64,000 nt of DNA from Trichococcus collinsii (GTDB taxonomy: Bacteria > Bacillota > Bacilli > Lactobacillales > Aerococcaceae). The notes below the pieces were generated by a model. It had not been told where the DNA came from. It was given only the letters and a program-made list of their open reading frames with translations, and did no database searches. This document shows positions 24,522 through 33,050 of this stretch, one piece after another; the first letter of the stretch is position 1; each line of letters begins with the position of its first letter. Both the position numbers and the translations under genes were made by a program. Where the stretch lies: the NCBI RefSeq assembly GCF_900107505.1, contig NZ_FNQH01000001.1, forward strand, positions 1-64,000, read 5' to 3'.

Positions 24522-25379
24522 TTAATTCGGGCGGATTGAGGTTCTGGTCAGGAATTCCTGGTCATCGGGATTCCCGGAGTATCTTTCGCCGGTGTCGAGG
24601 GTCGCAATCTTGTCCATATCATCTGTGGAGAGGCTGAAATCGAAGATATCGCGGTTTTCTCGGATGCGGCTTGGTGTGACAGACTTCGGTATGACGACGA
24701 TGCCGCGTTCGATATGCCAACGCAAAACGATCTGGGCAGGTGTCTTGCCATACTTCTGCGCAAGCTCAAGAAGCACAGATTGCGTCAATAGGTCATTTTT
24801 GCCTTGCCCAAGCGGACCCCAAGCTTCATGGATGATTGTGTGCTGCGCCATGAAAGCCCGCAGTTCATCCTGCGGAAAGGCTGGGTGCGTTTCAATCTGG
24901 TTGATCATTGGGATGATTTCCGTGTGCAACATCAGATCCTCGAGATGATGAATCTGAAAATTGGAGACACCGATGGCTTTGATTTTGCCTGCATTGTACA
25001 ATTCTTCCATCGCTTTCCAAGTCTCGATGTAGTTTGCGGAAGCCCGGTGGATCAGATAAAGATCAAGATAATCCGTGCCCAAACGGTCCAGACTGGCCTG
25101 GAAAGCTGCTTTGGTTTCCTCATAGCCGTGGTCATAATTCCAAACTTTTGAAGTCAAGAAGATTTCTTCCCTTGGGATGCTGCTTTCTTTCAAAGCTTGT
25201 CCCACAATAGCTTCGTTCTCGTAAATCATCGCGGTGTCGAGATGGCGGTAGCCCGCCTCCAAAGCAACGCGGATTGCTTCACTCAGTTCCTTTTCGTCTT
25301 TCATCTTGAAGACGCCCAAGCCCAGTTGCGGGATGGTTACGCCGTTGCTGAATGTGATATTCTTGATTTCATTTTCCAA
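24522..25379 (-). CDS. aldo/keto reductase
   Basis: About 285 residues, a TIM-barrel NADPH-dependent carbonyl reductase. The catalytic tetrad is present: Asp48, Tyr53 (DTAMIYENEAIVG), Lys78 (TSKVW) and His111 (LYLIHRA); the coenzyme end reads IPKSVTPSRIREN. Closest to the AKR5 group (YtbE/YvgN-like, methylglyoxal or 2,5-diketogluconate reductases); the substrate cannot be read off. Start: TTG at 25379 has ATGGGAG eight bases upstream; the ATG at 25394 lacks a ribosome site, though it gives only five more residues. Divergent from the MarR gene, which may control it. Confidence 0.88.
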   Translation of the reverse strand: MENEIKNITFSNGVTIPQLGLGVFKMKDEKELSEAIRVALEAGYRHLDTAMIYENEAIVGQALKESSIPREEIFLTSKVWNYDHGYEETKAAFQASLDRLGTDYLDLYLIHRASANYIETWKAMEELYNAGKIKAIGVSNFQIHHLEDLMLHTEIIPMINQIETHPAFPQDELRAFMAQHTIIHEAWGPLGQGKNDLLTQSVLLELAQKYGKTPAQIVLRWHIERGIVVIPKSVTPSRIRENRDIFDFSLSTDDMDKIATLDTGERYSGNPDDQEFLTRTSIRPN

Positions 25380-25477
25380 ATCGAACACTCCCATCTGAAA
25401 TATATATGCGTGCGCATGGTTTTAGGCTAACATAACCGAATTCAGCAAGCAAATCATCTGGTCCGAGTCGTGGCAGA

Positions 25478-25506
25478 TTGCTCAAAATGCCAATATTTGG
25501 TATCAT
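25478..25506 (+). promoter_or_regulatory. promoter of the MarR gene
   Basis: TTGCTC (25478), 17-bp spacer, TATCAT (25501). Confidence 0.5.
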
Positions 25507-25540
25507 AAGCTGATAAAAAGAAAGGAATGGGGGAAACTTT

Positions 25541-25969
25541 GTGAAATGTGAAATGAGTTCTGCGTTTTGTCAATGGCTGGAAATCAACAATTTTCATTTG
25601 AAAGTCGAAAGCGCGTTGGAAAAAAGTTTGCAGACGAACCATAACCTTTCTCTGAAAGAGTTCTACGTCCTTTATTTCTTATCACAGGAGCCGGATCAAA
25701 AATTGAAGCTCCAGGATCTGGAGGAAAAGGTCGGCTTAAGCCAAAGCGCCGTATCGAGATTGGTCAGCAAGTTCGAGGCGAAGGGCTGCGGAGCACTGGA
25801 GCGGAATGTCTGTGAGCAGGATCGGCGGATCATCTATACGTCCTTAACGAAAACTGGTTCAACAAAACTGGCTGCAGCGGCTGCGACAGTGGAAAAGGTG
25901 CTCACGGAATCTTTCGCGACGATGCCGATACAGACGCTTTTCAAACGATCCGATAATCAGAATAAATAG
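25541..25969 (+). CDS. MarR-family transcriptional regulator
   Basis: 142 residues with the MarR winged helix: LKEFYVLYFLSQEP, recognition helix LSQSAVSRLVSKFEAKG and wing CEQDRRIIYTSLTKTG. Start is GTG 25541 behind GGGGGA. Divergently placed from the aldo/keto reductase, a common target arrangement. In B. subtilis the MarR-type protease regulator Hpr/ScoC occupies the equivalent place next to a YtxH-like gene and hit; this protein is much shorter and I do not claim orthology. Confidence 0.87.
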   Translation: MKCEMSSAFCQWLEINNFHLKVESALEKSLQTNHNLSLKEFYVLYFLSQEPDQKLKLQDLEEKVGLSQSAVSRLVSKFEAKGCGALERNVCEQDRRIIYTSLTKTGSTKLAAAAATVEKVLTESFATMPIQTLFKRSDNQNK

Positions 25970-26005
25970 GGGTTCTTGACTGGACTCCTTATGACAGAAA
26001 CACAG

Positions 26006-26067
26006 AAAAATACGACGCGCCAAATGACCGTTTATCCGGTTTGCATTTGGTTCGTCGTATTTTTTAT
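26006..26067. terminator. bidirectional terminator between marR and ytxH-like genes
   Basis: Arms AAAATACGACG and CGTCGTATTTT with inner CCAAATG/CATTTGG, T-runs on both strands. Confidence 0.88.
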
Positions 26068-26072
26068 TTCAA

Positions 26073-26453
26073 TTATTGATTTGGTGCATCTGTCGTTGCA
26101 GGCATTTGCGATTCCATGCTCGCAGCGACTTTTTCCATATCTTCAGTCAATACCGCAAGCTTATCGTTTATGCGGTTGATTCTGGGTTGAGCTTGCTGGG
26201 TGAATTTCTCAACGGATTTTGCAACATCTTCAGTGACTGTCGTGACGGAAGCCAAACCTTCATTGGTCAATGATTGGATGGCGTTGCGCAAACCTTGGAG
26301 GCTTTCGTTGAGGTCCTCGACCGCAAGCGTATTGTCTTCAAGGTAAGCTTTCGCTTTCTCGCGATTATCTTTTCCGCTGCGGGGTGTATTCAGCAACCCC
26401 AACAGACCCCCGACTACCGTACCGAATACTATTCCTTCCATAAATGAACGCAT
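26073..26453 (-). CDS. YtxH-like membrane-anchored protein
   Basis: 126 residues: an N-terminal glycine-rich hydrophobic helix (MEGIVFGTVVGGLLGLL) followed by PRSGKDNREK, the YtxH/GvpP-type pattern, then a long amphipathic helical region and a Pro/Thr/Asp-rich tail. YtxH-type proteins are associated with general stress in Bacillus; the function is unknown. It starts 2 bases after hit, on the same strand, so both form one transcript. Confidence 0.8.
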   Translation of the reverse strand: MRSFMEGIVFGTVVGGLLGLLNTPRSGKDNREKAKAYLEDNTLAVEDLNESLQGLRNAIQSLTNEGLASVTTVTEDVAKSVEKFTQQAQPRINRINDKLAVLTEDMEKVAASMESQMPATTDAPNQ

Positions 26454-26455
26454 AT

Positions 26456-26890
26456 CTATTCCTCCAGACTCTCTTTGATGGATGCAACTACTTTTGCCAA
26501 TTCTTCCTGCGAATACTTTCCTTCATGCGTTTTCCATTTCAAACCGAATCCATCCGAATCTGAATCTTCGTAACGCGGCAAGAAGTGGATATGCGAATGG
26601 AAAACAGATTGGTAAGCTATGGAACGGTTATTATTCAGGATGTTTAGTCCCAAAATGTCATCGCTGGAACGTTCGATTGCGCGTGCGATTTTAGGAATAC
26701 GCGAAAATACCTCTTTCGCCAATTCTTCATCATATTCAAAAATATCAGCGACATGCTTCTTGGGTACCAGCAGCGTATGTCCCTTTGTCACTTGTGATAA
26801 ATCCAGGAACGCAATGACAACATCATCTTCATAAACAATGCTGCTCGGGATTTCGTGATTCGCGATTTTGCAAAAAATACAATCTGTCAT
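26456..26890 (-). CDS. hit: HIT-family nucleotide hydrolase
   Basis: 144 residues. The histidine triad is HSHIHFLP near residue 98 and a zinc-binding CIFC opens the protein. HIT proteins hydrolyse nucleoside phosphoramidates and dinucleoside polyphosphates. The gene is divergent from ecsAB, exactly the arrangement in B. subtilis. Ribosome site AAAGAGG precedes the ATG. Confidence 0.93.
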   Translation of the reverse strand: MTDCIFCKIANHEIPSSIVYEDDVVIAFLDLSQVTKGHTLLVPKKHVADIFEYDEELAKEVFSRIPKIARAIERSSDDILGLNILNNNRSIAYQSVFHSHIHFLPRYEDSDSDGFGLKWKTHEGKYSQEELAKVVASIKESLEE

Positions 26891-27002
26891 ATACCTGACC
26901 TCTTTCTGTCCATAATCTACTTTTTTCTATATCCTAACTTTATCATATTTGCGTTTTATTTGATATCGTGGGGTCGAATTGACGCTTCAGTCAGCAAGAT
27001 AT

Positions 27003-27030
27003 TTGGGATGAGGCAAGGCTGTGCTATAAT
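27003..27030 (+). promoter_or_regulatory. promoter of ecsAB
   Basis: TTGGGA (27003), 16-bp spacer ending TGC, TATAAT (27025): extended -10 promoter. Confidence 0.7.
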
Positions 27031-27064
27031 ATAAGGCACAAACGCATGCGAAAGGGACGGTTAA

Positions 27065-27802
27065 ATGTCACTATTAATGGAGAATGTCACGGGCGGCTAT
27101 ACGCAATTGCCTGTCATAAAAAATATAAATTTTGAGGTCAAAGCTGGTGAACTGACTGGATTGATTGGATTGAACGGAGCAGGCAAGAGCACGACCATCA
27201 AACACATTATCGGTCTGATGATGCCTTTCAGCGGAAAGATTGCAATCGATGGCCGGACGTTGCGCGAAGACACGGAGCGTTATCGCCAGTCCTTTGCCTT
27301 TATTCCAGAGACGCCGGTGCTCTATGAAGAGCTCACTTTAAGGGAACATTTGGAAATCACAGCGATGGCCTACGGAATCACGGAAGCAGTCGCCATGGAG
27401 AAGGCGATGCGCTACATTCGGGATTTCCGTCTGGAGGACAAGTTGGACTGGTTTCCGGCTTATTTTTCAAAAGGCATGAAACAAAAAGTGATGATCGTCT
27501 GTGCATTCATGTTGGATGTGCCGGTATATGTCATAGATGAACCATTCCTAGGACTCGATCCGCTTGGCATCCATTCGTTCCTGGAGATGGTCAGGGAGAA
27601 AAAAGCGCAAGGTGCAGCTATTTTGATGTCCACGCATGTACTGGCTTCTGCCGAAAAAGAATGTGACAATTTCGTTCTACTTCACCATGGTGAGGTCAAA
27701 GTGAGAGGCACGATGGCAGACCTGCAGGCTGAAATGGGTATGCCGGGAGCGAGTCTCGATGAGCTTTACATCAGCTTGACGAAAGAAGTGGCGCAACCAT
27801 GA
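27065..27802 (+). CDS. ecsA: ABC transporter ATP-binding protein EcsA
   Basis: 245 residues. Walker A GLNGAGKST (about 37-45), a signature region YFSKGMKQK in place of the usual LSGGQ, and Walker B VYVIDEPFLGLDP. EcsA energises the EcsAB exporter, which in Bacillus is needed for normal secretion, competence and RasP-dependent intramembrane proteolysis. The stop overlaps the start of ecsB (ATGA). AAAGGGA precedes the start. Confidence 0.93.
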   Translation: MSLLMENVTGGYTQLPVIKNINFEVKAGELTGLIGLNGAGKSTTIKHIIGLMMPFSGKIAIDGRTLREDTERYRQSFAFIPETPVLYEELTLREHLEITAMAYGITEAVAMEKAMRYIRDFRLEDKLDWFPAYFSKGMKQKVMIVCAFMLDVPVYVIDEPFLGLDPLGIHSFLEMVREKKAQGAAILMSTHVLASAEKECDNFVLLHHGEVKVRGTMADLQAEMGMPGASLDELYISLTKEVAQP

Positions 27803-29031
27803 ACTTGGACAGTATCTGGAAAAAAAGACAACAGCTTCACCTGAAAAAATTCAGCCGCTACAGCAAATATATCTTCAATGATCATTTCGTCCTCGTCCTC
27901 CTCTTTCTGTTGGGAGCTTTGGCTTACCAATATTCTGAATTCGTGAAAACTGTGACACCAGACTTCCTATGGGGAAAGCTTCTGATTGTGGCTATTTTTT
28001 CAGGCAGCATTTTTATCGGTAAGCTGGCGACCTTTTTGGAGCCGGCCGACCAAGTGTTCCTTTTGGCTAAGGAAAAGGAATGGGGGAGCTATTTCAGCAA
28101 AGCGAAAAAATACAGCCTGATCCTTCCTGCGATTCTGTTGTTCTTTTTGGCAGCTGCAGCAATGCCGATGCTTTTTGCAGGGAGAACAATCGGGGCAAGT
28201 GATTTACTGCCGATTTATGCAACCTTGATTCTGTTGAAAATCATTCATTTGGATCTGCAGGAACTTGGCCTGAAGATAGGCGATAGGATAGTTCGTAAAA
28301 AAAACGACCTCTACTTGGCTTGCGCGGCGATTTTATCTTTCAGCGTCGCGATATTTTTTCATCCATGGGTTGCGCCGGTACTTGTAATTCTGTATACTAT
28401 GTTTCTGCGTAAAAAAGTACAAGTGGCGTATGAGGCGCGCTATCCGCTCTATCAATGGGAGCAGATGATCGCCTCGGAGGAACAACGAAAGGCTCGCATA
28501 AACCGGGTCATTAATCTGTTTACGGATGTTCCGCAAGTGAAGAGCAAAGCAAAAAGAAGAAAATATCTCGACGGCTTGTTGCGCCGCGTTGAAGGCAAAG
28601 GCAATTCCTATCAGTATTTGTACGCGCGGGCATTTGTGCGCGGAACGGATTACAGCGGGTTGTTTTTCCGTTTGTCGGCCATTGGGATGCTATTGCTTCT
28701 GTTCACGCCATCTGCCGGCTTTTCCTTAGGTCTCAGTCTGTTATTCCTTTATTTGACAGGCTTCCAGCTGTTGCCGTTGTATTTTCACTTCAATGAAAAC
28801 ATGCTGTACCGGCTCTATCCGACACAGCATGCAGATAAATTTGCCGGCTTTAAGCGTTTATTGGGTTACCTGTTGGGAGTGGAAGGATTCCTTTTTGCGG
28901 GAATCATCTTCATCAACAATAGTTTGCAGACTGGATTGGCTTCAATAGCCTTAAACGCCGGGTTCATCTGGTTGTTCACCCAGTTTTACATGGGCGGGCG
29001 TACGGAAAAAAGAGAAGCGGCAAATTATTGA
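27799..29031 (+). CDS. ecsB: ABC transporter permease EcsB
   Basis: 410 residues with about eight to ten hydrophobic segments (for example FVLVLLFLLGALAY, LILPAILLFFLAAAA, LGLSLLFLYLTGFQLL) separated by a basic cytoplasmic loop at about 205-250. It overlaps ecsA by four bases and is its membrane partner. No terminator is obvious directly after it. Confidence 0.92.
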   Translation: MNLDSIWKKRQQLHLKKFSRYSKYIFNDHFVLVLLFLLGALAYQYSEFVKTVTPDFLWGKLLIVAIFSGSIFIGKLATFLEPADQVFLLAKEKEWGSYFSKAKKYSLILPAILLFFLAAAAMPMLFAGRTIGASDLLPIYATLILLKIIHLDLQELGLKIGDRIVRKKNDLYLACAAILSFSVAIFFHPWVAPVLVILYTMFLRKKVQVAYEARYPLYQWEQMIASEEQRKARINRVINLFTDVPQVKSKAKRRKYLDGLLRRVEGKGNSYQYLYARAFVRGTDYSGLFFRLSAIGMLLLLFTPSAGFSLGLSLLFLYLTGFQLLPLYFHFNENMLYRLYPTQHADKFAGFKRLLGYLLGVEGFLFAGIIFINNSLQTGLASIALNAGFIWLFTQFYMGGRTEKREAANY

Positions 29032-29077
29032 TGCATGGGTTAAAATCGGTTCAGTACCGAAACCACATGGAATATTC

Positions 29078-29106
29078 TTGACTGAATATGTAAAGAAATC
29101 TAAAAT
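29078..29106 (+). promoter_or_regulatory. promoter upstream of ccrZ
   Basis: TTGACT (29078), 17-bp spacer, TAAAAT (29101). It starts a leader of roughly 170 bases. Confidence 0.7.
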
Positions 29107-29112
29107 GATAAT

Positions 29113-29245
29113 TGTATGCGAGTGATAGCCGTTGCGTTTTCAGAGCAAAACGAGCTGCGTCGCCGAATGAACACGTAGCGTGTGAACAGAAGAGCAGACC
29201 GAGATAGCTGGGGCTTTCGTCCCGGCTCCTTCTTTTCATAGGCAT
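29113..29245 (+). ncRNA. candidate structured leader or small RNA before ccrZ
   Basis: Downstream of a good promoter the sequence holds hairpins CGTTTT-CAGAGC-AAAACG, CACG-TAG-CGTG and a final AGCTGGG/CCCGGCT stem (about 29200-29221) followed by CCTTCTTTTC. It has no open frame with a ribosome site. It could be an attenuated leader of ccrZ-trmB or a separate RNA; no known family is recognised. Confidence 0.4.
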
Positions 29246-29280
29246 AGAAAAACTAAAGATTAGAGTAAGGAATGAGCTCG

Positions 29281-30078
29281 ATGGATTATAAAATGGACTC
29301 AGGGTGGCGGCTACATCCCATCGGAGGAGACACAGGACAAGCTTATATGGGCACTAGAGCCGAGGAAAGAGTCTTTTTGAAAAGAAACTCTTCACCTTTC
29401 TTAGCTGCGCTTTCCGTTGAGGGGATCACACCGCGATTGATCTGGACCAAAAGGGTCGGCAATGGGGATGTCCTGACAGCTCAGGAATGGCTCAACGGCA
29501 GGGAATTGAATCCGGAAGAGATGAAAGAGAAGACCGTGCGGGAAATCCTGCATCGCATCCATCATTCCGAAAATCTTCTGAAGATGCTTCAGAAGGTAAA
29601 GGGTGAAATCTTCAACCCAATCAATTTCTACAACCTGTATGTTGCGGATCTGCCGGATGATCTGAAATCCAATTCGGTCCTTCAACAGGCAACTGAATAT
29701 GTGAAGAACAGTATCGCCAGCATCGACGACTCGCAAAAGACGGTCTGCCACGGAGACGTGAATCGGAAAAATTTCCTGTTGGATGAGGAAGACCGCTTGT
29801 ACTTGGTGGATTGGGAAATGGTCAAAATTGCCGATCCGTTCTCGGACATCAGCACCTTGTTGGTACAATACGTTCCTTATGAGGAATGGGGAGTATGGTT
29901 GGAGCAGTACGGATTGCGGATGAACGACAATATGGAACGCCGGTTGGAGTGGTACAGCATGATGATGTGCCTCTGCATGATCAAAAAGAGCCATTCGCAG
30001 GAACGTAACGTGGAAATGAACCAACTGATTCTGTTGCTGAAACAGCTTTATCAGAATCGCCTAAACAGTTATTTATGA
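29281..30078 (+). CDS. ccrZ: CcrZ-like cell-cycle regulator (aminoglycoside-phosphotransferase fold)
   Basis: 265 residues. The kinase-like fold shows the catalytic loop [16 protein letters not shown] (about 157) and metal motif LVDWEM. This family, formerly YtmP, was shown in pneumococcus to couple DnaA-driven replication initiation with division (CcrZ), with phosphotransferase activity towards ribose-type substrates; transfer of that role here is inference from family and position before trmB. ATG 29281 has AAGGA nine bases upstream; an ATG nine bases earlier lies too near that site. Confidence 0.85.
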   Translation: MDYKMDSGWRLHPIGGDTGQAYMGTRAEERVFLKRNSSPFLAALSVEGITPRLIWTKRVGNGDVLTAQEWLNGRELNPEEMKEKTVREILHRIHHSENLLKMLQKVKGEIFNPINFYNLYVADLPDDLKSNSVLQQATEYVKNSIASIDDSQKTVCHGDVNRKNFLLDEEDRLYLVDWEMVKIADPFSDISTLLVQYVPYEEWGVWLEQYGLRMNDNMERRLEWYSMMMCLCMIKKSHSQERNVEMNQLILLLKQLYQNRLNSYL

Positions 30079-30151
30079 AATCCTCTTCGTGTTTATACGA
30101 ACGGAAAGGATTTCTTTTTTCGAAAAAAAACAGATAAGAAAGAGGACGATT

Positions 30152-30817
30152 ATGCGCGTAAGAAATAAACCTTGGGCTGCCGAAAAATTGGCTGAGAGTA
30201 CCCAATATGTAGTGATGGAACCAGCGGATTGGAAAGGGAAATGGCAGGAACGCTTCGGCAACGAGCAACCAATCCACGTGGAAATTGGCTCCGGCAAGGG
30301 CCAGTTCATCGTCGAGATGGCCCGCATGCATCCGGAAGTGAATTATATCGGGATCGAACGTCAGACAAGCGTGGCGGTTATGACGCTTGATAAGATGATC
30401 GAATCAGGTTTGAAAAATGTCCAGTTACTGAATACGGACGGAGAGAATGTTGCGGATTTTTTTGCGGAAGGCGAAGTAGGCCGCGTCTATCTTAACTTTT
30501 CCGATCCATGGCCAAAGTCCAAACACGACAAACGCCGCTTGACTTACAAAAATTTTCTGCGGAACTATGAGCAAATCCTGGTTTCCGGCGGAGAAATCCA
30601 TTTCAAGACGGATAACCAAGGCTTGTTCGAATATTCGTTGGCCAGCTTCTCGCAATACGGAATGACTTTGAAGCAAGTGTGGTTGGATCTGCACAAGAGT
30701 GATTTTGAGGGAAACATCATGACCGAGTACGAAGCGAAGTTCTCTTCAAGAGGAGACCGCATCTACCGCGTCGAAGCAGCGTTCCCGAAAAAAGCAGCGG
30801 CTGATTCTGAAAAATAG
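30152..30817 (+). CDS. trmB: tRNA (guanine-46-N7)-methyltransferase
   Basis: 221 residues. Class I methyltransferase with [14 protein letters not shown] (SAM loop), [13 protein letters not shown] (the family signature for tRNA binding/catalysis) and [13 protein letters not shown]. It makes m7G46 in tRNA variable loops. ATG 30152 follows AAAGAGGAC; the longer frame from 30089 adds an unsupported tail. Follows ccrZ, as in other firmicutes. Confidence 0.95.
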   Translation: MRVRNKPWAAEKLAESTQYVVMEPADWKGKWQERFGNEQPIHVEIGSGKGQFIVEMARMHPEVNYIGIERQTSVAVMTLDKMIESGLKNVQLLNTDGENVADFFAEGEVGRVYLNFSDPWPKSKHDKRRLTYKNFLRNYEQILVSGGEIHFKTDNQGLFEYSLASFSQYGMTLKQVWLDLHKSDFEGNIMTEYEAKFSSRGDRIYRVEAAFPKKAAADSEK

Positions 30818-30833
30818 AGCTCAAACCTCAAAC

Positions 30834-30877
30834 AAAAGGAAGGACCAAAGCTGTGATTGCTTTGGTCCTTCCTTTTT
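30834..30877 (+). terminator. terminator of ccrZ-trmB
   Basis: Arms AAAGGAAGGACCAAAGC and GCTTTGGTCCTTCCTTT, perfect 17-bp stem, then T-run. Confidence 0.93.
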
Positions 30878-30904
30878 CTGTGGTGCCACTAATGATGTCC
30901 AACA

Positions 30905-30975
30905 ATCCAAGATTGCCTCTCGGAAATTAGATGAATCTGACCCTAAATTTCTTTCGAGGCAGAGCGGGCTTGTAT
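30905..30975. repeat. CTAAATTTCTTTC palindrome family, short copy
   Basis: TTGCCTCTCGGAAATTAG (30913-30930) pairs with CTAAATTTCTTTCGAGGCA (30943-30961). The right arm matches the one at 59894-59923 (TTTCTTTCGAGGCAGAGCGG), while the core is shared with the copies at 44105, 46770 and 56716. Confidence 0.6.
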
Positions 30976-30987
30976 CGCATTTCTTTC

Positions 30988-31341
30988 TTAAAGCTTATAC
31001 AGATCCAAAATGGTCCCTGTGTATGCGTCGGCGATGAATTCATATTGCACCAAAACGCCTTCTTCTTTGCGGGAGATTCCGCCGTAATACACATCCGTTT
31101 TTGAAGAATAACGACTGAGCGGGACAGGGTGCAGTTCGATCCATGAGCCCTCTATTGGCGCTTCAGCCAAGAACATTTTTTTTACGTTTTCCAGGATTTT
31201 GTCACCGTTTATGGTCCGTTTTTGTTCATAGCAAAGCGCTGTCACGACTGAGCCAAGTACGAGTCCGGCTCCAAATAAAATACCACCCAATATTTCTTCT
31301 TTGTGTTTTTTGCACATGCATTTTTCTAAAAAGTTCATCAT
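30988..31341 (-). CDS. small membrane-anchored protein, PepSY-like
   Basis: 117 residues. A short Cys/Lys/Glu-rich N-terminus (CMCKKHKEE) precedes one hydrophobic helix (about 16-37); the outer part ends in YEFIADAYTGTILDLYKL, the strand pattern of PepSY domains. Function unknown; PepSY proteins often inhibit or modulate peptidases, and the divergent neighbour is the peptidase gene pepA. Start at 31341 (or 31338) follows AAGGAGG; the longer frame from 31461 is not supported. Confidence 0.7.
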   Translation of the reverse strand: MMNFLEKCMCKKHKEEILGGILFGAGLVLGSVVTALCYEQKRTINGDKILENVKKMFLAEAPIEGSWIELHPVPLSRYSSKTDVYYGGISRKEEGVLVQYEFIADAYTGTILDLYKL

Positions 31342-31561
31342 GTGTTCCTCCTTAAATTGATGCGCTTTCTTTTTTCTCCCCCAAGTATAGCAATAAAACA
31401 AAAAAAATAATAGGGAAATGTCGCATGATTCAGGCCTCCTGAAGGAAACGTTTTCCTTCACTCGGTAATGCTTTGGGATGAAGGGAATCGTTGCTATGAC
31501 AACAATGCTGCGCTATAATGGAAAGGATAGTCAGACAATGAAGGGGGACCGGGAGCGGCAT

Positions 31562-31618
31562 ATGGATAAAGATGTATCCTGCTCCATTCAAATATGGAAA
31601 ATAAAACATTTGCGATGA
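31562..31618 (+). CDS. possible 18-residue upstream ORF overlapping the pepA start
   Basis: ATG 31562 has GGGAG seven bases upstream, a good ribosome site, and reads 18 codons to TGA at 31616-31618, in a different frame from pepA, whose ATG (31594) lies inside it and has no ribosome site of its own. It may deliver ribosomes to pepA by coupling, or be chance. Confidence 0.3.
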   Translation: MDKDVSCSIQIWKIKHLR

Positions 31619-32670
31619 TCAAAGAATTGACGGAATTGCAGGGGACAAGCGGAAACGAACGCAATATCCGGAACTATATGCATGAGAGAATGGCCCCGTT
31701 GGTGGACCGCATCGAAACGGATGGTTTGGGCGGCATTTTCGGAATCAGAGAGCATGAAGATAAGACTGCACCGCGTATCATGGTGGCGGCGCACATGGAT
31801 GAAGTCGGCTTTATGCTGGCTAGCATTACGGATCGCGGGCTGTTCCGGGTCGTGCCGCTGGGAGGTTGGAATGCTTACGTCGTTTCGGCACAGCGATATA
31901 CGCTGCAGACTTCCAAAGGCGATATTCCTGTGATTTCTTCTTCTGTCCCGCCGCACTTGCTGCGGGATGCAGGTGAAGGGAAAAAAGTCAAAGTGACGGA
32001 TATCCTGTTCGATGCCGGTTTCGATACCAAAGAAGAGGCGCTTGCATTCGGGGTGCGGCCTGGAGATTCGATCGTTCCCCAGGTAGAAACGATATGGACG
32101 GCAAACAAGAAGAAGATCATTTCAAAAGCATGGGACAACCGCTATGGGAACACGGTCGTATTGGAAACACTTGAAGCATTGAAAAATGAAACGTTGCCGA
32201 ACACGCTGATCGCCGGCGCCAACGTTCAGGAAGAAGTCGGACTTCGAGGGACAAAAGGAGCCGTGCATAAGTTCAAGCCCGATCTATTTTTCGCTGTGGA
32301 TTGCTCGGCTGCGGACGATTTGACTACAACCAAGGATACATTCGGCCATCTCGGGGAAGGGTTCCTTTTGCGGATTCAGGATCCCGGCATGATCACGTTG
32401 AAAGGGATGCGCGAATTTCTGTTGGATACGGCGGAAACCCACGATATCCCTTATCAATATTTCGTTTCCAAAGGCGGAACGGATGCGGGTGCTGCCCATG
32501 TCATGAACGATGGGGTGCCGAGCGCGGTCATCGGCGTCTGCGCCCGCTACATCCACACACATCAAACAATGTTCCACATCGATGATTACGCGGCGGCTAA
32601 GGAAATGGTCGCACAAGTCATCAAAGCATTGGACAAGAGCACTTATGAGACCATCATGGACATGAACTAA
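31594..32670 (+). CDS. pepA: glutamyl aminopeptidase PepA (M42 family)
   Basis: 358 residues, a cytosolic dinuclear-metal aminopeptidase of family M42 that removes N-terminal Glu/Asp. Metal and catalytic motifs: [29 protein letters not shown] (Glu-Glu), FFAVDCSAA and the late histidine in IHTHQTMF. The order TDGLGGIFGI..VPPHLLR matches lactic acid bacterial PepA. The start at 31594 agrees with homologues but lacks a ribosome site. A second M42 gene lies at 51936. Followed after 14 bases by a thioredoxin-like gene, the ytoP-ytpP order of Bacillus. Confidence 0.92.
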   Translation: MENKTFAMIKELTELQGTSGNERNIRNYMHERMAPLVDRIETDGLGGIFGIREHEDKTAPRIMVAAHMDEVGFMLASITDRGLFRVVPLGGWNAYVVSAQRYTLQTSKGDIPVISSSVPPHLLRDAGEGKKVKVTDILFDAGFDTKEEALAFGVRPGDSIVPQVETIWTANKKKIISKAWDNRYGNTVVLETLEALKNETLPNTLIAGANVQEEVGLRGTKGAVHKFKPDLFFAVDCSAADDLTTTKDTFGHLGEGFLLRIQDPGMITLKGMREFLLDTAETHDIPYQYFVSKGGTDAGAAHVMNDGVPSAVIGVCARYIHTHQTMFHIDDYAAAKEMVAQVIKALDKSTYETIMDMN

Positions 32671-32684
32671 GGAGGAGCTTGATT

Positions 32685-32996
32685 ATGGACAAACTGAAAG
32701 ATTTGGATCAATTCAAAGAATGGCGCGATTCGGGAAGAACGGTATTTGTCTTCATGACCAGCTGGTGTCCGGATTGCCATTTTATCCGTCCGTTCATGCC
32801 CGAGGTGGAAAATAAATTTGCGGATTTTCATTTCGTCGAAATAGACCGTGATGATTTCGGTACATTGGGTGAAGCGTTGCAGATTTCCGGAATCCCGAGC
32901 TTTGTCGCCTATGATAAAGGAGAGCTTTTGGGGCGTTTCGTTTCTCGCAACCGGAAGACGCAAAAAGAGATTGAAGCCTTTTTGGAGCAATTGTGA
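32685..32996 (+). CDS. ytpP: thioredoxin-like protein (YtpP type)
   Basis: 103 residues with a thioredoxin fold: active site SWCPDCHF (CPDC rather than CGPC) and the cis-proline segment ISGIPSFVAY. Probably a cytosolic thiol-disulfide or low-molecular-weight-thiol reductase. AAGGAGGAG precedes the ATG at 32685. Between pepA and ytpR as in Bacillus. Confidence 0.88.
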   Translation: MDKLKDLDQFKEWRDSGRTVFVFMTSWCPDCHFIRPFMPEVENKFADFHFVEIDRDDFGTLGEALQISGIPSFVAYDKGELLGRFVSRNRKTQKEIEAFLEQL

Positions 32997-33050
32997 TACT
33001 ATTTCGTTTGGGCAATAATAAATGAAGAAACATAAAGGAGCAAATACAAC

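Noticed and set aside
25976-26179. Open frame after marR with a hydrophobic stretch
   Set aside because: The hydrophobic part is the terminator hairpin at 26006-26067 read in frame, and it overlaps the YtxH-like gene on the other strand.
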